Below are positions 27,765 to 36,194 of a stretch of DNA of 64,000 nt, one piece after another (position 1 is the first letter of the stretch; each line of letters opens with the position of its first letter). The notes beneath the pieces were generated by a model. It was not told the DNA's origin, searched no databases, and saw only the letters and a program-made list of their open reading frames with translations. The stretch lies in assembly GCF_001425745.1 (NCBI RefSeq), contig NZ_LMDF01000001.1, positions 62,001-126,000 on the forward strand. The letters run 5' to 3'. The position numbers and the translations under genes are program-made. Source of the DNA: Caulobacter sp. Root343. GTDB lineage: Bacteria; Pseudomonadota; Alphaproteobacteria; Caulobacterales; Caulobacteraceae.

Positions 27765-29285
27765 TTAGAGGTCGGCCCCGTCGGCCGCCATCAAGGGCCT
27801 GGCGTCACCGATATATTGCGGCGTGCCCGCGAAGATGCCGCTGAAATTGGTCAGGGGCGGTCCTAGTGTGATGCCCTCGTGGCTGAGGCGGTATTCGCGG
27901 ATCGTGTGCTCGTGATTGCCGCTGCGCTTCTTGACCACGGACAGGGCGCGCCGGACCGTGCCGCCATATTCGAAATAGCGCAGCATCAGCACCGCATCGC
28001 TGAGATAGCTGAGGTCCAGCGGCGTCTCCATGGGGCCGACCAGCCCGTGCTGCGCCAGCACCAGAATGGTCAGCACGCCCTGCTGGGCCAGATAGCTCAG
28101 CAATTCGTGCATCTGCAGGATCAGGAAGCGCTCGTCCGGCATGGCGTTGAGATAGCCGTTGAGGCTGTCGATCACGACGACGCGGGCGCCATCCACCTCG
28201 ACGCTATGGCGCACCAGGGCCGAGAACTCGCCGGGGGACAGCTCGGCGGGATCGATCTGCTGGTAATGCAAAAGCCCTGACTGCATCGCCTCCGGCAGCG
28301 CCAGACCCAGGGTCTCGCATCGCGCTTCCAGCGTCCCGCGCCCTTCGTCGAACGCGAAATAGGCCGACGTCTCGCCGCGCTGCGTCGCCGAGATCGCATA
28401 GGTGATCGCCAGCGACGACTTGCCGACCCCGGCCGCGCCGATGACCAGCGCATTGGTGCCTCGTTCCAGCCCGCCGCCGAGCAGTTGATCCAGTTCGGCG
28501 ATGCCGCTGGCCGCGAACCCCTTCTCGAAGGCCGCGTGGTGCTCGTTGGCGACCAGGCGGGGATAGATCTCAAGGCCGCCGGTCTGGATGGTGAAGTCGT
28601 GATAGCCGCCGCGGAAGCGGATCCCGCGCATCTTCACCACCCGCAGCCGACGCCGCTCCGCGCCATAGTCCAGAGCGAGCTGCTCCAGCATCACCACGCC
28701 GTGCGAGATCGAGTGCAGCTGGACGTCGTGCTCCTGCGCCGACAGGTCGTCGAGCAGGATCACCGTGCAGGCGCGGCTGGTGAAGAAGTGCTTCAACGCC
28801 AGAACCTGCCGGCGATACCGCAAGGGGCTCTGGGCCAGGAGGCGCAGCTCCGAGAGGCTGTCGATCACGATCCGGGCGGGATTGATCTCGTTGACCTTGT
28901 CGAAGATCAGCTTGGTGGTCTCGTTCAGCTCCAGCTCGGCCGGGTGCAGGACCGTCAGTTCGAGCTCGGGATCGAGCGTCGTTTCCGGGGGCACCAGCTC
29001 GAAGATGTCGAGGCCGGTCAGCGACCACTTGTGTCGCTTGGCCACCAGCTGCAGCTCGCGCCGAGTTTCCGACAGCGTGATGTACAGCACCCGCTCGCCG
29101 CGGCGCACGCCTTCGAGCAGGAACTGCAGGGCGATCGTGGTCTTGCCCGATCCGGGGCGGCCTTCGTAGAGATACATCCGGTTGGCGTCGAGGCCGCCGC
29201 CGAGGATATCGTCCAAGCCGGCGCTTCCCGTGGAGACGCGCGGAGGATCCAGGTCGATATCGTCGCCACCGATGCTGTCGTTCAT
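27765..29285 (-). CDS. KaiC-like double-domain RecA-type ATPase
   Basis: 506 residues from ATG 29285. The upstream ATG 29291 abuts the AAGGGGG ribosome site, so the second ATG, 6 bases from it, is preferred. Two KaiC domains: Walker A motifs GRPGSGKTT (42-50) and GAAGVGKSS (283-291), with DSLSELRLL and DSLNGYLN as Walker B regions. The catalytic Glu pair of cyanobacterial KaiC is Ser72-Glu73 in domain 1 and Asp313-Glu314 in domain 2. At the KaiC autophosphorylation position, this protein has Ser426-Tyr427 where KaiC has Ser-Thr. No kaiA or kaiB is nearby. It is the first gene of an operon with a hybrid kinase. A true clock role is not supported by the window. Confidence 0.9.
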   Translation of the reverse strand: MNDSIGGDDIDLDPPRVSTGSAGLDDILGGGLDANRMYLYEGRPGSGKTTIALQFLLEGVRRGERVLYITLSETRRELQLVAKRHKWSLTGLDIFELVPPETTLDPELELTVLHPAELELNETTKLIFDKVNEINPARIVIDSLSELRLLAQSPLRYRRQVLALKHFFTSRACTVILLDDLSAQEHDVQLHSISHGVVMLEQLALDYGAERRRLRVVKMRGIRFRGGYHDFTIQTGGLEIYPRLVANEHHAAFEKGFAASGIAELDQLLGGGLERGTNALVIGAAGVGKSSLAITYAISATQRGETSAYFAFDEGRGTLEARCETLGLALPEAMQSGLLHYQQIDPAELSPGEFSALVRHSVEVDGARVVVIDSLNGYLNAMPDERFLILQMHELLSYLAQQGVLTILVLAQHGLVGPMETPLDLSYLSDAVLMLRYFEYGGTVRRALSVVKKRSGNHEHTIREYRLSHEGITLGPPLTNFSGIFAGTPQYIGDARPLMAADGADL

Positions 29286-29545
29286 AGGCATCCCCCTTCA
29301 GCGTCGCACAATAGCCGGGCGCGGATCCGTCCCCGTCGGGGAGCGCGGAGACCATGCGCAAAGGCTGAGCTTGAACGCCTTTTCGTCGAAGGGAGTTCCT
29401 GACGCCGCGCCCGCCGCCGCCGTCCGCCCGCCGAACGGCTCGCGGCGGCCCGTAGACCGGACGGCGCGCGAGCGGCGCCTCGCTGTCGCCGGCGACTTGG
29501 GCTAGCTTGGCGCTTTCTGCCAACTTTCGCTGAAAACCGGTCACG

Positions 29546-30016
29546 ATGAAGCTCACCCGCGCCGATCGGAAGATTCTCCAGATCCTGCAGGAGGACGGCA
29601 AGATCTCGAACGTCGACCTGGCCGAACGGGTGGGGCTGTCGCCCAGTCCGTGCCTGCGGCGGGTCAAGCAGCTGGAGGCCTCGGGCCTGATCAGCGGCTA
29701 TGTCGCCCTGCTGGACCGGCGCAAGGCCAAGCTGGACGTGTTGGCCTATGTCGAGGTGCAGGTCGACCGCCACAGCGAGGAGGCGGCCGAAGCCTTCAAG
29801 CAGGCGGTGCTGCGCGAGCCCGAGGTGGTGGGCTGCTACGTGATGACCGGCGGCTTCGATTACCTGCTGAAGGTGGCCGTGCCGAACCTCGACGCCTATG
29901 CCGACTTCTCGATGAAGCGGCTCCTGAAGATGCCCGCCGTGAAGGACATCCGCTCGTCGTTCGTGCTGGACACCATCAAGGATTCCACGGCGCTGCCGAT
30001 CGATCATCTGGATTGA
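29546..30016 (+). CDS. Lrp/AsnC-family transcriptional regulator
   Basis: 156 residues. N-terminal helix-turn-helix: KLTRADRKILQILQEDGKIS, then NVDLAERVGLSPSPCLRRVKQLE. The C-terminal RAM domain (VLAYVEVQVDRH, VVGCYVMTGGFDYLLKVAV) binds amino acids and forms octamers in the family. It lies directly before the tyrosine catabolism operon and in the same direction, and phased AT-rich repeats start at its stop codon, so it probably controls that operon in response to an aromatic amino acid. That link is inference. Confidence 0.92.
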   Translation: MKLTRADRKILQILQEDGKISNVDLAERVGLSPSPCLRRVKQLEASGLISGYVALLDRRKAKLDVLAYVEVQVDRHSEEAAEAFKQAVLREPEVVGCYVMTGGFDYLLKVAVPNLDAYADFSMKRLLKMPAVKDIRSSFVLDTIKDSTALPIDHLD

Positions 30017-30072
30017 TCATATTTGAGCGTAATTGATCGAAGTCATTGGCATGATGTGACTGAAATTGAGCG
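30011..30072. promoter_or_regulatory. Phased repeats, candidate Lrp operator
   Basis: Nine-base units related to A(A/T)TTGA(T/G)CG begin at 30011, 30021, 30031 and 30064. The spacings of 10, 10 and 33 bases put them on one face of the helix. They lie 77 or more bases before the aminotransferase start. Lrp-type octamers wrap DNA with repeated sites on one face, which fits. No experimental support is available here. Confidence 0.5.
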
Positions 30073-30148
30073 ATCTGTGGCCATCATCGCCACGTTCTGA
30101 CCCCGGCGTCGCGATAAGCTGCCTTCCGTCGATCACCGGAACAGCGCC

Positions 30149-31336
30149 ATGACCTTCTCCGTGTTCACCGGCCTCACGCCCCAGGCGCCGGACTCCCTGC
30201 TGTCGCTGATCGGCCTCTATCGCCGCGATCCGCGTCCCGAGAAGATCGACCTGGGGGTCGGCGTGTTCCGCGACAACCTGGGCGCGACGCCGGTGCTGGC
30301 GGCGGTCAAGGCCGCCGAGCAGGCGCTGCTGAACACCCAAGCCACCAAGTCCTATCTCGGCCCCGAAGGCGACATCGGCTTCCTGGACCTGCTGAAGCCG
30401 GTCATCTTCGGCGATCAGGTCAGCCACGAGGTGTTCGGCGTGCAGACGCCGGGCGGCACCGGCGCCATCCGCCTGGCCTGCGAGCTGCTGAAGGCCGCCA
30501 AGCCGGACCTCCGCGTCTTCATCGGCGCGCCGACCTGGCCCAACCACACCCAGATCCTGGACCAGCTGGGCATCGAGACCGTCACCTTCCGCCACTACGA
30601 CCAGCGCGCCCAGCGCCTGGGCTTCGACGAGATGATGTCGGTGCTGGAGACCGCGCGGGCCGGCGACGCGGTCCTGCTGCACGGCTGCTGCCACAATCCG
30701 TCCGGCGCCGACTACAGCCTGGACCAGTGGCGCGCCATCGCCGAGCTGGTCGCGCGCAAGGGCCTGACGCCGCTGATCGACCTGGCCTATCAAGGGCTGG
30801 GCCTCGGGCTCGAGGCCGACGCGGCGGGCGGGCGCCTGGTGCTGGCGGCGGCCGACGACGGCCTGCTGGCCTATTCCTGCGACAAGAATTTCGGGCTCTA
30901 CCGCGAGCGGGTCGGCGCGCTCTACACCCTGTCGCGCGACGCCGAGACCCTGGACCTGGCCGCCAGCAACATCCGGGCTCTCGCGCGCACCAACTGGTCG
31001 ATGCCGCCCGACCATGGCGCGGCCACGGTGCGGGTCATCCTTGAATCCGAAGCCCTGACCGCCATCTGGAAGTCCGAATTGGACGCCATGCGTCGTCGCG
31101 TCGCCGACCTGCGCCAGCGCCTGGCCACGGCGGTTCCGGCTCTGGCCCCGCTGGCCGGCCAGCACGGCCTCTTCGGGTTGCTGCCGCTGTCCTCGGCCCA
31201 AGTGGCCCGGCTGCGCGAGGAGCACGGGATCTACATGGCCGGCTCGGGCCGCATCAATCTGGCCGGCCTGACCGTTGGCAACATCGACACATTCGCGCGG
31301 GCCTTCGAGGCCTGCTTGCAAGGAGAGCCCGCATGA
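30149..31336 (+). CDS. tyrB: Aromatic amino acid aminotransferase (class I, AspC/TyrB type)
   Basis: 395 residues. PLP enzyme of fold type I. It begins like AspC/TyrB (PDSLLSLIGLYRRDPRPEKIDLGVGVFRD), with GCCHNPSGADYS and the PLP lysine in SCDKNFGLYRERVGALY; the arginine of SGRINLAGL binds the substrate carboxylate. It should convert tyrosine to 4-hydroxyphenylpyruvate here, because hppD starts within its last codon (ATGA, 31333-31336) and the rest of the homogentisate pathway follows. Aspartate as substrate is the alternative, but the context argues for aromatic. Confidence 0.9.
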   Translation: MTFSVFTGLTPQAPDSLLSLIGLYRRDPRPEKIDLGVGVFRDNLGATPVLAAVKAAEQALLNTQATKSYLGPEGDIGFLDLLKPVIFGDQVSHEVFGVQTPGGTGAIRLACELLKAAKPDLRVFIGAPTWPNHTQILDQLGIETVTFRHYDQRAQRLGFDEMMSVLETARAGDAVLLHGCCHNPSGADYSLDQWRAIAELVARKGLTPLIDLAYQGLGLGLEADAAGGRLVLAAADDGLLAYSCDKNFGLYRERVGALYTLSRDAETLDLAASNIRALARTNWSMPPDHGAATVRVILESEALTAIWKSELDAMRRRVADLRQRLATAVPALAPLAGQHGLFGLLPLSSAQVARLREEHGIYMAGSGRINLAGLTVGNIDTFARAFEACLQGEPA

Positions 31337-32406
31337 GCCTCGTCAGCGACCAAAACCCGCTCGGCCTAGACGGCTTCGAGTTCGTCGAGTTCACCAGCCC
31401 CGACCCGGCCACGATGAAGGACCTGATCGAGCAGCTGGGTTTCGTCGCGGCCAGCCGACACCCGACCAAGCCGGCGACCCGCTACAAGCAGGGCCGCATC
31501 AACCTGATCGTCAACGAGGACACGAGCGGCCAGGTCGCCGACTTCCGCGCCGCCCACGGTCCGTCGGCGAACGGCATGGCCTTCCGCGTCGAGAACGTCG
31601 AGCACGCCTATGCCGAGGCCCTGAAGCGCGGCGCCAAGGCCGCCGACGCCTCGCGGTCCTTGCTGGGTTCGGACGCCAAGGTGCTGGAAGGCATCGGCGG
31701 GTCCTTGCTGTATCTGGTCGACCGCTACGGCGATGCGGGCACCATCTACGATAGCTGGGAGCAGGTTCCGGGCGCGGCCCTGGCCGAGGCCAAGAACAAT
31801 GTCGGCCTGGATCTGCTCGACCACCTGACCCACAACGTCAAGCGCGGTCAGATGCGCACCTGGTCCAGCTTCTATCATCAGGTCTTCGGCTTCGAGGAGC
31901 AGAAGTACTTCGACATCAAGGGCCAGGCCACGGGCCTGTTCAGCCAGGCGATGATCGCGCCCGACAAGGCCATCCGCATCCCGCTGAACGAAAGCCAGGA
32001 CGACAAGAGCCAGATCGAGGAGTTCATCCGCCAGTACAACGGCGAGGGCATTCAGCACCTGGCCCTGACCACCGAGAATATCTACGACACCGTCGAGAAG
32101 CTGCGCGCCCGGGGCGTCAAGCTGCAGGACACCATCGAGACCTACTACGAACTGGTCGACAAGCGCGTGCCCGGCCACGGCGAGGACCTGGAGCGGCTGA
32201 GAAAGAACCGCATCCTGCTGGACGGCAATGTCGGCGAGGAAGGCCTGCTGCTGCAGATCTTCACCGAGAACCTGTTCGGCCCGATCTTCTTCGAGATCAT
32301 CCAGCGCAAGGGCAACCAGGGCTTCGGCAACGGCAACTTCCAGGCCCTGTTCGAAAGCATCGAGCTGGACCAGATCCGCCGCGGGGTGATCACGGTCGAG
32401 GGGTAG
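31333..32406 (+). CDS. hppD: 4-hydroxyphenylpyruvate dioxygenase
   Basis: 357 residues, two VOC modules. The iron ligands can be placed at DHLTHNV (His), GIQHLALTT (His) and GPIFFEIIQRKGNQGFG (Glu), the standard His-His-Glu set of HPPD. NVGEEGLLLQIFTENLFGP is the usual loop before the Glu. It converts 4-hydroxyphenylpyruvate to homogentisate. It overlaps the aminotransferase gene by 4 bases. Confidence 0.96.
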   Translation: MSLVSDQNPLGLDGFEFVEFTSPDPATMKDLIEQLGFVAASRHPTKPATRYKQGRINLIVNEDTSGQVADFRAAHGPSANGMAFRVENVEHAYAEALKRGAKAADASRSLLGSDAKVLEGIGGSLLYLVDRYGDAGTIYDSWEQVPGAALAEAKNNVGLDLLDHLTHNVKRGQMRTWSSFYHQVFGFEEQKYFDIKGQATGLFSQAMIAPDKAIRIPLNESQDDKSQIEEFIRQYNGEGIQHLALTTENIYDTVEKLRARGVKLQDTIETYYELVDKRVPGHGEDLERLRKNRILLDGNVGEEGLLLQIFTENLFGPIFFEIIQRKGNQGFGNGNFQALFESIELDQIRRGVITVEG

Positions 32407-32413
32407 GCAACAC

Positions 32414-32446
32414 TTGTGGACGGGACGGTGCGTCCCGTCCCACAAT
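32414..32446. terminator. Hairpin between hppD and hmgA
   Basis: Ten-bp perfect stem (32418-32427 with 32431-32440) around GTG, extended by TTGTG/CACAA with one bulge. It is not followed by a T run, so an mRNA-stability or attenuating hairpin within the operon is as likely as termination. Confidence 0.4.
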
Positions 32447-32538
32447 CCCGATCTCCCCGGCCAAGGCCGGGGCCCAGGTGAAGCCCACGAACCGCTCCGG
32501 ATGAATCTGGGTCCCGGCCTTCGCCGGGAAAGTCGGGG
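32447..32538. repeat. Inverted intergenic repeat, CCCCGGC family, copy 1
   Basis: About 90 bases with paired ends: a CTCCCCGGCCAAGGCCGGGG block and a GGTCCCGGCCTTCGCCGGG block, separated by CGGATGAATCTGG. The same arrangement is found at 35375-35505. Confidence 0.6.
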
Positions 32539-32553
32539 TGGGGGAGGACGCAC

Positions 32554-33843
32554 GTGACCGACACCGATACTTTGAAATACCAGACCGGCTTCGGTTCCCA
32601 CTTCGCCACCGAGGCCGTGGCCGGCGCCTTGCCGGTCGGCCAGAACTCGCCGCAGCGGACGCCGTTTGGCCTCTATGCCGAGCAGCTGTCGGGCACCGCC
32701 TTCACCGCGCCGCGCCACGAGAACCGCCGGAGCTGGCTCTACCGCCTGCGGCCCAGCGCCGGCCATGGCCCGTACAAGCTCTACGCCCAGGCCAGGATCG
32801 CCGCGCCGGCCGACGGTCCGGTGACGCCCAACCGCCTACGCTGGGATCCGCTGCCGATCCCGGACGAGCCGACCGACTTCGTCGATGGCCTGGTCACCCT
32901 GGCCGGCAACGGCGACGTGGCCACGCAGGCCGGCGTCGGGATCCACCTCTATCTGGCCAACGCCTCGATGCAGAACCGGGTGTTCCAAGACGCCGACGGC
33001 GAGCTCCTGATCGTGCCGCAGCAGGGCGTGCTGACCCTGGTCACGGAGATGGGTGTGCTGAAGGCCGGGCCGGGCCACATCGCGGTGATCCCACGCGGCG
33101 TGCGGTTCCGGGTCGAGCTCGACGGCCGGTCGCGCGGCTATGTCTGCGAGAACCACGGCGCGGCGTTCAGGCTGCCGGACCTGGGGCCGATCGGCTCCAA
33201 CGGCCTGGCCAACCCCCGCGACTTCGAGACGCCGGTGGCGGCGTTCGAGGACGTGGATGAGCTGACCCTGGTCATCCAGAAGTTCCAGGGATCGCTGTGG
33301 GCCGCCGAGTGGGACCACAGTCCGCTGGACGTCGTGGCCTGGCACGGCAACCTCGCGCCGTACCGCTATGACCTCTCGCGCTTCAACACGATCAACACGG
33401 TCAGTTTCGACCATCCCGACCCTTCGATCTTCACGGTTCTGACCTCGCCCAGCGAGATCCCGGGCACGGCCAATTGCGACTTCGTGATCTTCCCGCCGCG
33501 CTGGATGGTGGCCGAGCACACGTTCCGCCCGCCCTGGTTCCACCGCAACGTGATGAGCGAGTTCATGGGCCTGGTCCATGGGGCCTACGACGCCAAGGAA
33601 GGCGGCTTTTCGCCCGGCGGGGCATCCCTGCACAATGGCATGAGCGATCACGGCCCCGACGTGGCCAGCCATCGCAAGGCGACCGAGGCCGAACTCGCGC
33701 CCCACAAGATCGACGGAACCATGGCCTTCATGTTCGAAAGCCGCTGGGTGATCCGGCCGACGAAGTTCGCGCTGGAGACTTCCGCGCTTCAGGGTGACTA
33801 TGACGCCTGCTGGACGGGCTTCCCCAAAGCGCGTCTGCCCTAA
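32554..33843 (+). CDS. hmgA: Homogentisate 1,2-dioxygenase
   Basis: 429 residues from GTG 32554, preceded by GGGGGAGG. Typical start [19 protein letters not shown] and [24 protein letters not shown]. The conserved C-terminal half has [14 protein letters not shown] and [20 protein letters not shown], which carry the iron His/Glu/His ligands of the family. It opens the homogentisate ring to maleylacetoacetate. It is followed by the fumarylacetoacetase-type gene after 26 bases. Confidence 0.96.
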   Translation: MTDTDTLKYQTGFGSHFATEAVAGALPVGQNSPQRTPFGLYAEQLSGTAFTAPRHENRRSWLYRLRPSAGHGPYKLYAQARIAAPADGPVTPNRLRWDPLPIPDEPTDFVDGLVTLAGNGDVATQAGVGIHLYLANASMQNRVFQDADGELLIVPQQGVLTLVTEMGVLKAGPGHIAVIPRGVRFRVELDGRSRGYVCENHGAAFRLPDLGPIGSNGLANPRDFETPVAAFEDVDELTLVIQKFQGSLWAAEWDHSPLDVVAWHGNLAPYRYDLSRFNTINTVSFDHPDPSIFTVLTSPSEIPGTANCDFVIFPPRWMVAEHTFRPPWFHRNVMSEFMGLVHGAYDAKEGGFSPGGASLHNGMSDHGPDVASHRKATEAELAPHKIDGTMAFMFESRWVIRPTKFALETSALQGDYDACWTGFPKARLP

Positions 33844-33869
33844 CTAGAAGAAACACAGAGGAAGCGCCG

Positions 33870-34877
33870 ATGAAGCTTGCGTCTCTCAAGGGCGGCCGCG
33901 ACGGCCGGCTGGTGGTGGTCTCCAACGACCTGGCCTGGTTCACCGACGCCGGGACGGTCGCGCCCACCCTGCAGGCGGCGCTGGACGACTGGGGCCGCTG
34001 CGGGGCGCTGCTGCAAGGCCTGGCCGACAGCCTCGAACACGGCGCGGTGCCCAAGGAGCGCTTCCACGAGCACGACGCCCTCAGCCCGCTGCCGCGCGCC
34101 TATCAGTGGCTGGACGGCAGCGCCTATGTGAACCACGTGCAGCTGGTGCGGCAGGCGCGCGGCGCCGAGATGCCCGAGAGCTTCTGGACCGATCCCCTGA
34201 TGTACCAGGGCGCGTCGGACGGCTTCCTGGGTCCGCGCGATACGATCCCGCTGGCCGACGCGGCCTGGGGTTGCGACTTTGAAGGCGAGGTCGCGGTGAT
34301 CGTCGACGACGTGCCGCTGGGCGCCAGCCGCGAGGAGGCCCTCTCGGCCATCTGCCTGGTCATGCTGTGCAACGACGTATCGTTGCGCAACCTGATCCCG
34401 GGCGAACTGGCCAAGGGCTTCGGCTTCGTGCAGTCCAAGCCGGCCAGCGCCTTCTCGCCGGTGGCGGTGACGCCCGAGGCCCTGGGCGGCGCGTGGAAGG
34501 ACGGCAAGCTGTCCGGCGCGCTGCTGGTCGAGCTGAACGGCGTCGATTTCGGCAAGGCCGACGCCGGCGTCGACATGACCTTCGACTTCGGGACCCTGGT
34601 GGCCCACGCGGCCAAGACGCGCGCCTTGAGCGCCGGCACCATCGTCGGCTCGGGCACGGTCAGCAACCGCGGCGCCGACGGCGGCCCCGGCAAGCAGGTC
34701 GCCGACGGCGGCGTCGGCTATTCTTGCCTGGCCGAGCTGCGCACGGTCGAGACCCTGCTGAGCGGCAAGGCCAAGACGCCGTTCCTGCTGGGCGACGACA
34801 CTGTCCGCATCGAGATGAAGGACGCCAAGGGCCACACGATCTTCGGGGCCATCGAGCAGACGGTCGAGCGGGTTTGA
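33870..34877 (+). CDS. fahA: Fumarylacetoacetate hydrolase family protein
   Basis: 335 residues from ATG 33870 with GAGGAAG upstream. The FAH fold is plain: QWLDGSAYVNHV, DCDFEGEVAVI (here CDFEGEVAV; the metal Glu pair), LCNDVSLRNLI, GFGFVQSKPASAFSP and GTVSNRG near the end. It cleaves fumarylacetoacetate to fumarate and acetoacetate, the last step of tyrosine breakdown. The maleylacetoacetate isomerase that links it to HmgA is not in the window. The next gene starts inside its stop codon (TTGA). Confidence 0.93.
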   Translation: MKLASLKGGRDGRLVVVSNDLAWFTDAGTVAPTLQAALDDWGRCGALLQGLADSLEHGAVPKERFHEHDALSPLPRAYQWLDGSAYVNHVQLVRQARGAEMPESFWTDPLMYQGASDGFLGPRDTIPLADAAWGCDFEGEVAVIVDDVPLGASREEALSAICLVMLCNDVSLRNLIPGELAKGFGFVQSKPASAFSPVAVTPEALGGAWKDGKLSGALLVELNGVDFGKADAGVDMTFDFGTLVAHAAKTRALSAGTIVGSGTVSNRGADGGPGKQVADGGVGYSCLAELRTVETLLSGKAKTPFLLGDDTVRIEMKDAKGHTIFGAIEQTVERV

Positions 34878-35263
34878 GTTCAGAAGCGCCTGAAGAGGCC
34901 CCCGTCGCCGCCGGCCGTGTCTGGTCGACGCCGGCGGGGGTCAATCTCGGGCCGCTGGACCTGATCGCCGACGGCGGGGCGCGCAACTACGTGCTTCAGA
35001 TTGGCGACAACCGCTTCCACGGCTTCGTGGTCCGCCAGGGGGAGGCGGTGTTCGGCTATGCCGACCGCTGCCCCCACGCCGGCCTGCCGCTGGCCCAGCA
35101 GCTGGACCAGTACCTGACCCCCGACGGCGGCCTGATCGCCTGCTCCTGGCACGGCGCGGTGTTCGCGGTGGAGACGGGCGCCTGCGTTGGTGGCCCCTGC
35201 GTCGGCGCCAGGCTGACGTCTTGGCCGGTCGAGGTCCGCGAGGGGCGGGTGGTTACGGCCTAG
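34874..35263 (+). CDS. Rieske [2Fe-2S] ferredoxin-like protein
   Basis: 129 residues from TTG 34874, overlapping the fumarylacetoacetase stop. The Rieske cluster ligands are complete: CPHAG and CSWHG, about 20 residues apart, with GACVGGPCVG and LTSWPVEV after them. It has no oxygenase partner nearby, so it may be a small electron carrier. Its place as last gene of the tyrosine operon is clear, but its electron donor and acceptor are not known. Similar genes often trail hmgA-fahA operons in Caulobacterales and relatives, which is recollection and not checked. Confidence 0.9.
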   Translation: MSSEAPEEAPVAAGRVWSTPAGVNLGPLDLIADGGARNYVLQIGDNRFHGFVVRQGEAVFGYADRCPHAGLPLAQQLDQYLTPDGGLIACSWHGAVFAVETGACVGGPCVGARLTSWPVEVREGRVVTA

Positions 35264-35284
35264 GGCCGGGCGGCCATTCGAGAT

Positions 35285-35597
35285 CCCTCTCTCATAGAGA
35301 GAGGGAGGGGCCCATGCGCAGCATGGGAGGGTGAGAGGTTATAGTCTCACCGAATGAAGCTCTCCTTCTTCCGACCTCCCCGGCGAAAGCCGGGGCCCAG
35401 ATCGAACCCGCCAACGACATCGATCTGGTCGAGACCCCAGGCGCGCCCGCCCCAGACTCTCCGGATGAATCTGGGCCCCGGCCTTTGCCAGGGGCGGAGA
35501 TTTTGGGAACGAACCGAGGGCTTTCCGGTGAGGGTGAAACCTCTCACCCTCCCACCGCCTGTGGCGGCGGGCCCCTCCCTCTCTCTATGAGAGAGGG
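35285..35597. repeat. Nested intergenic inverted repeats
   Basis: The 411-base gap 35264-35674 has no gene. Its outer part is a perfect 29-bp inverted repeat (35285-35313 with 35569-35597), plus a second 16-bp pair (35325-35340 with 35538-35553). Inside, about 35375-35505 is a separate inverted repeat with CCCCGGCGAAAGCCGGGG and CTGGGCCCCGGCC blocks, the same family as 32447-32538. One repeat family seems to have inserted in another. Confidence 0.8.
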
Positions 35598-35674
35598 GTT
35601 TCGCATGCGACCCGCATGTCCGTTGTCACATCGGCAAGAGGCCCGCCCGCGAACGGGCGAGCCTAGACGTGTCC

Positions 35675-36070
35675 TCAGACCAGGTTCGTCACGACTTCGA
35701 TATTGCCGTGCGTCGCCTTCGAGTACGGGCAGATCGTGTGGGCGGTGTCGATCAGGTCTCGCGCCACATCACGATCCAGACCCGGCAGGGCGACGTCGAA
35801 GCGGGCGCGCAGGAAGAACGCGCCGGCTTCGTTGAGCAGGTCGATGGTGGCGTCGACCGCGAGGTCGGCCGGCAGGGCCACCTTGCGCTGGGCGGCGACC
35901 AGGCCGATCGCGCCCATGTAGCAGGCCGACCAGGCCGCGCCGAATAGGTTTTCGGCGGCGGGATGGGGCTCGGGGATCTTGAGATCCAGGAACCCGTCGC
36001 TGCTGCGCGCGCCGCCGTCGCGGCCGGCGGTGTTGTGGGTCTTGCCGGTGAAAAGAACCTTCGCGGTCAT
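35675..36070 (-). CDS. ohr: Organic hydroperoxide resistance peroxidase Ohr
   Basis: 131 residues. OsmC/Ohr fold with the two reactive cysteines in AAWSACYMGAIGL (peroxidatic) and AHTICPYSKATHGN (resolving), and the conserved Arg/Glu environment of Ohr (ENLFGAAW). It reduces organic hydroperoxides in the cytoplasm using lipoylated proteins in studied cases. Two palindromes of the AAATCG-N4-CGATTT type lie upstream (36112-36123 and 36164-36181). No ohrR gene is adjacent. Confidence 0.93.
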   Translation of the reverse strand: MTAKVLFTGKTHNTAGRDGGARSSDGFLDLKIPEPHPAAENLFGAAWSACYMGAIGLVAAQRKVALPADLAVDATIDLLNEAGAFFLRARFDVALPGLDRDVARDLIDTAHTICPYSKATHGNIEVVTNLV

Positions 36071-36111
36071 GGGAACACCTTTCGTTTCGCTTGTGGATCA
36101 GAACCGATCTG

Positions 36112-36181
36112 ATCGGATGCGATGTAATCTGGTGCGGGCGCTGGCGGCTTCAAGAGGTCCGATTAAATCGGATGCGATTTA
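36112..36181. promoter_or_regulatory. Candidate paired operator upstream of ohr
   Basis: A perfect palindrome TAAATCG-GATG-CGATTTA (36164-36181) and a partial one ATCG-GATG-CGAT (36112-36123) share the GATG spacer and lie 55 bases apart, about 45 and 100 bases before the ohr start. A MarR-type regulator such as OhrR would fit dyads of this size. Confidence 0.55.
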
Positions 36182-36194
36182 TTTCCCGAGGAGC

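Noticed and set aside
27765..29285. A circadian clock locus
   Set aside because: The KaiC-like protein is not accompanied by KaiA or KaiB, and one phosphosite is changed. A clock cannot be claimed from the sequence.
35264..35674. A CRISPR array or small RNA gene in the repeat-rich gap
   Set aside because: The repeats are inverted and nested, not direct with regular spacers, and no promoter-terminator pair of a small RNA is evident.
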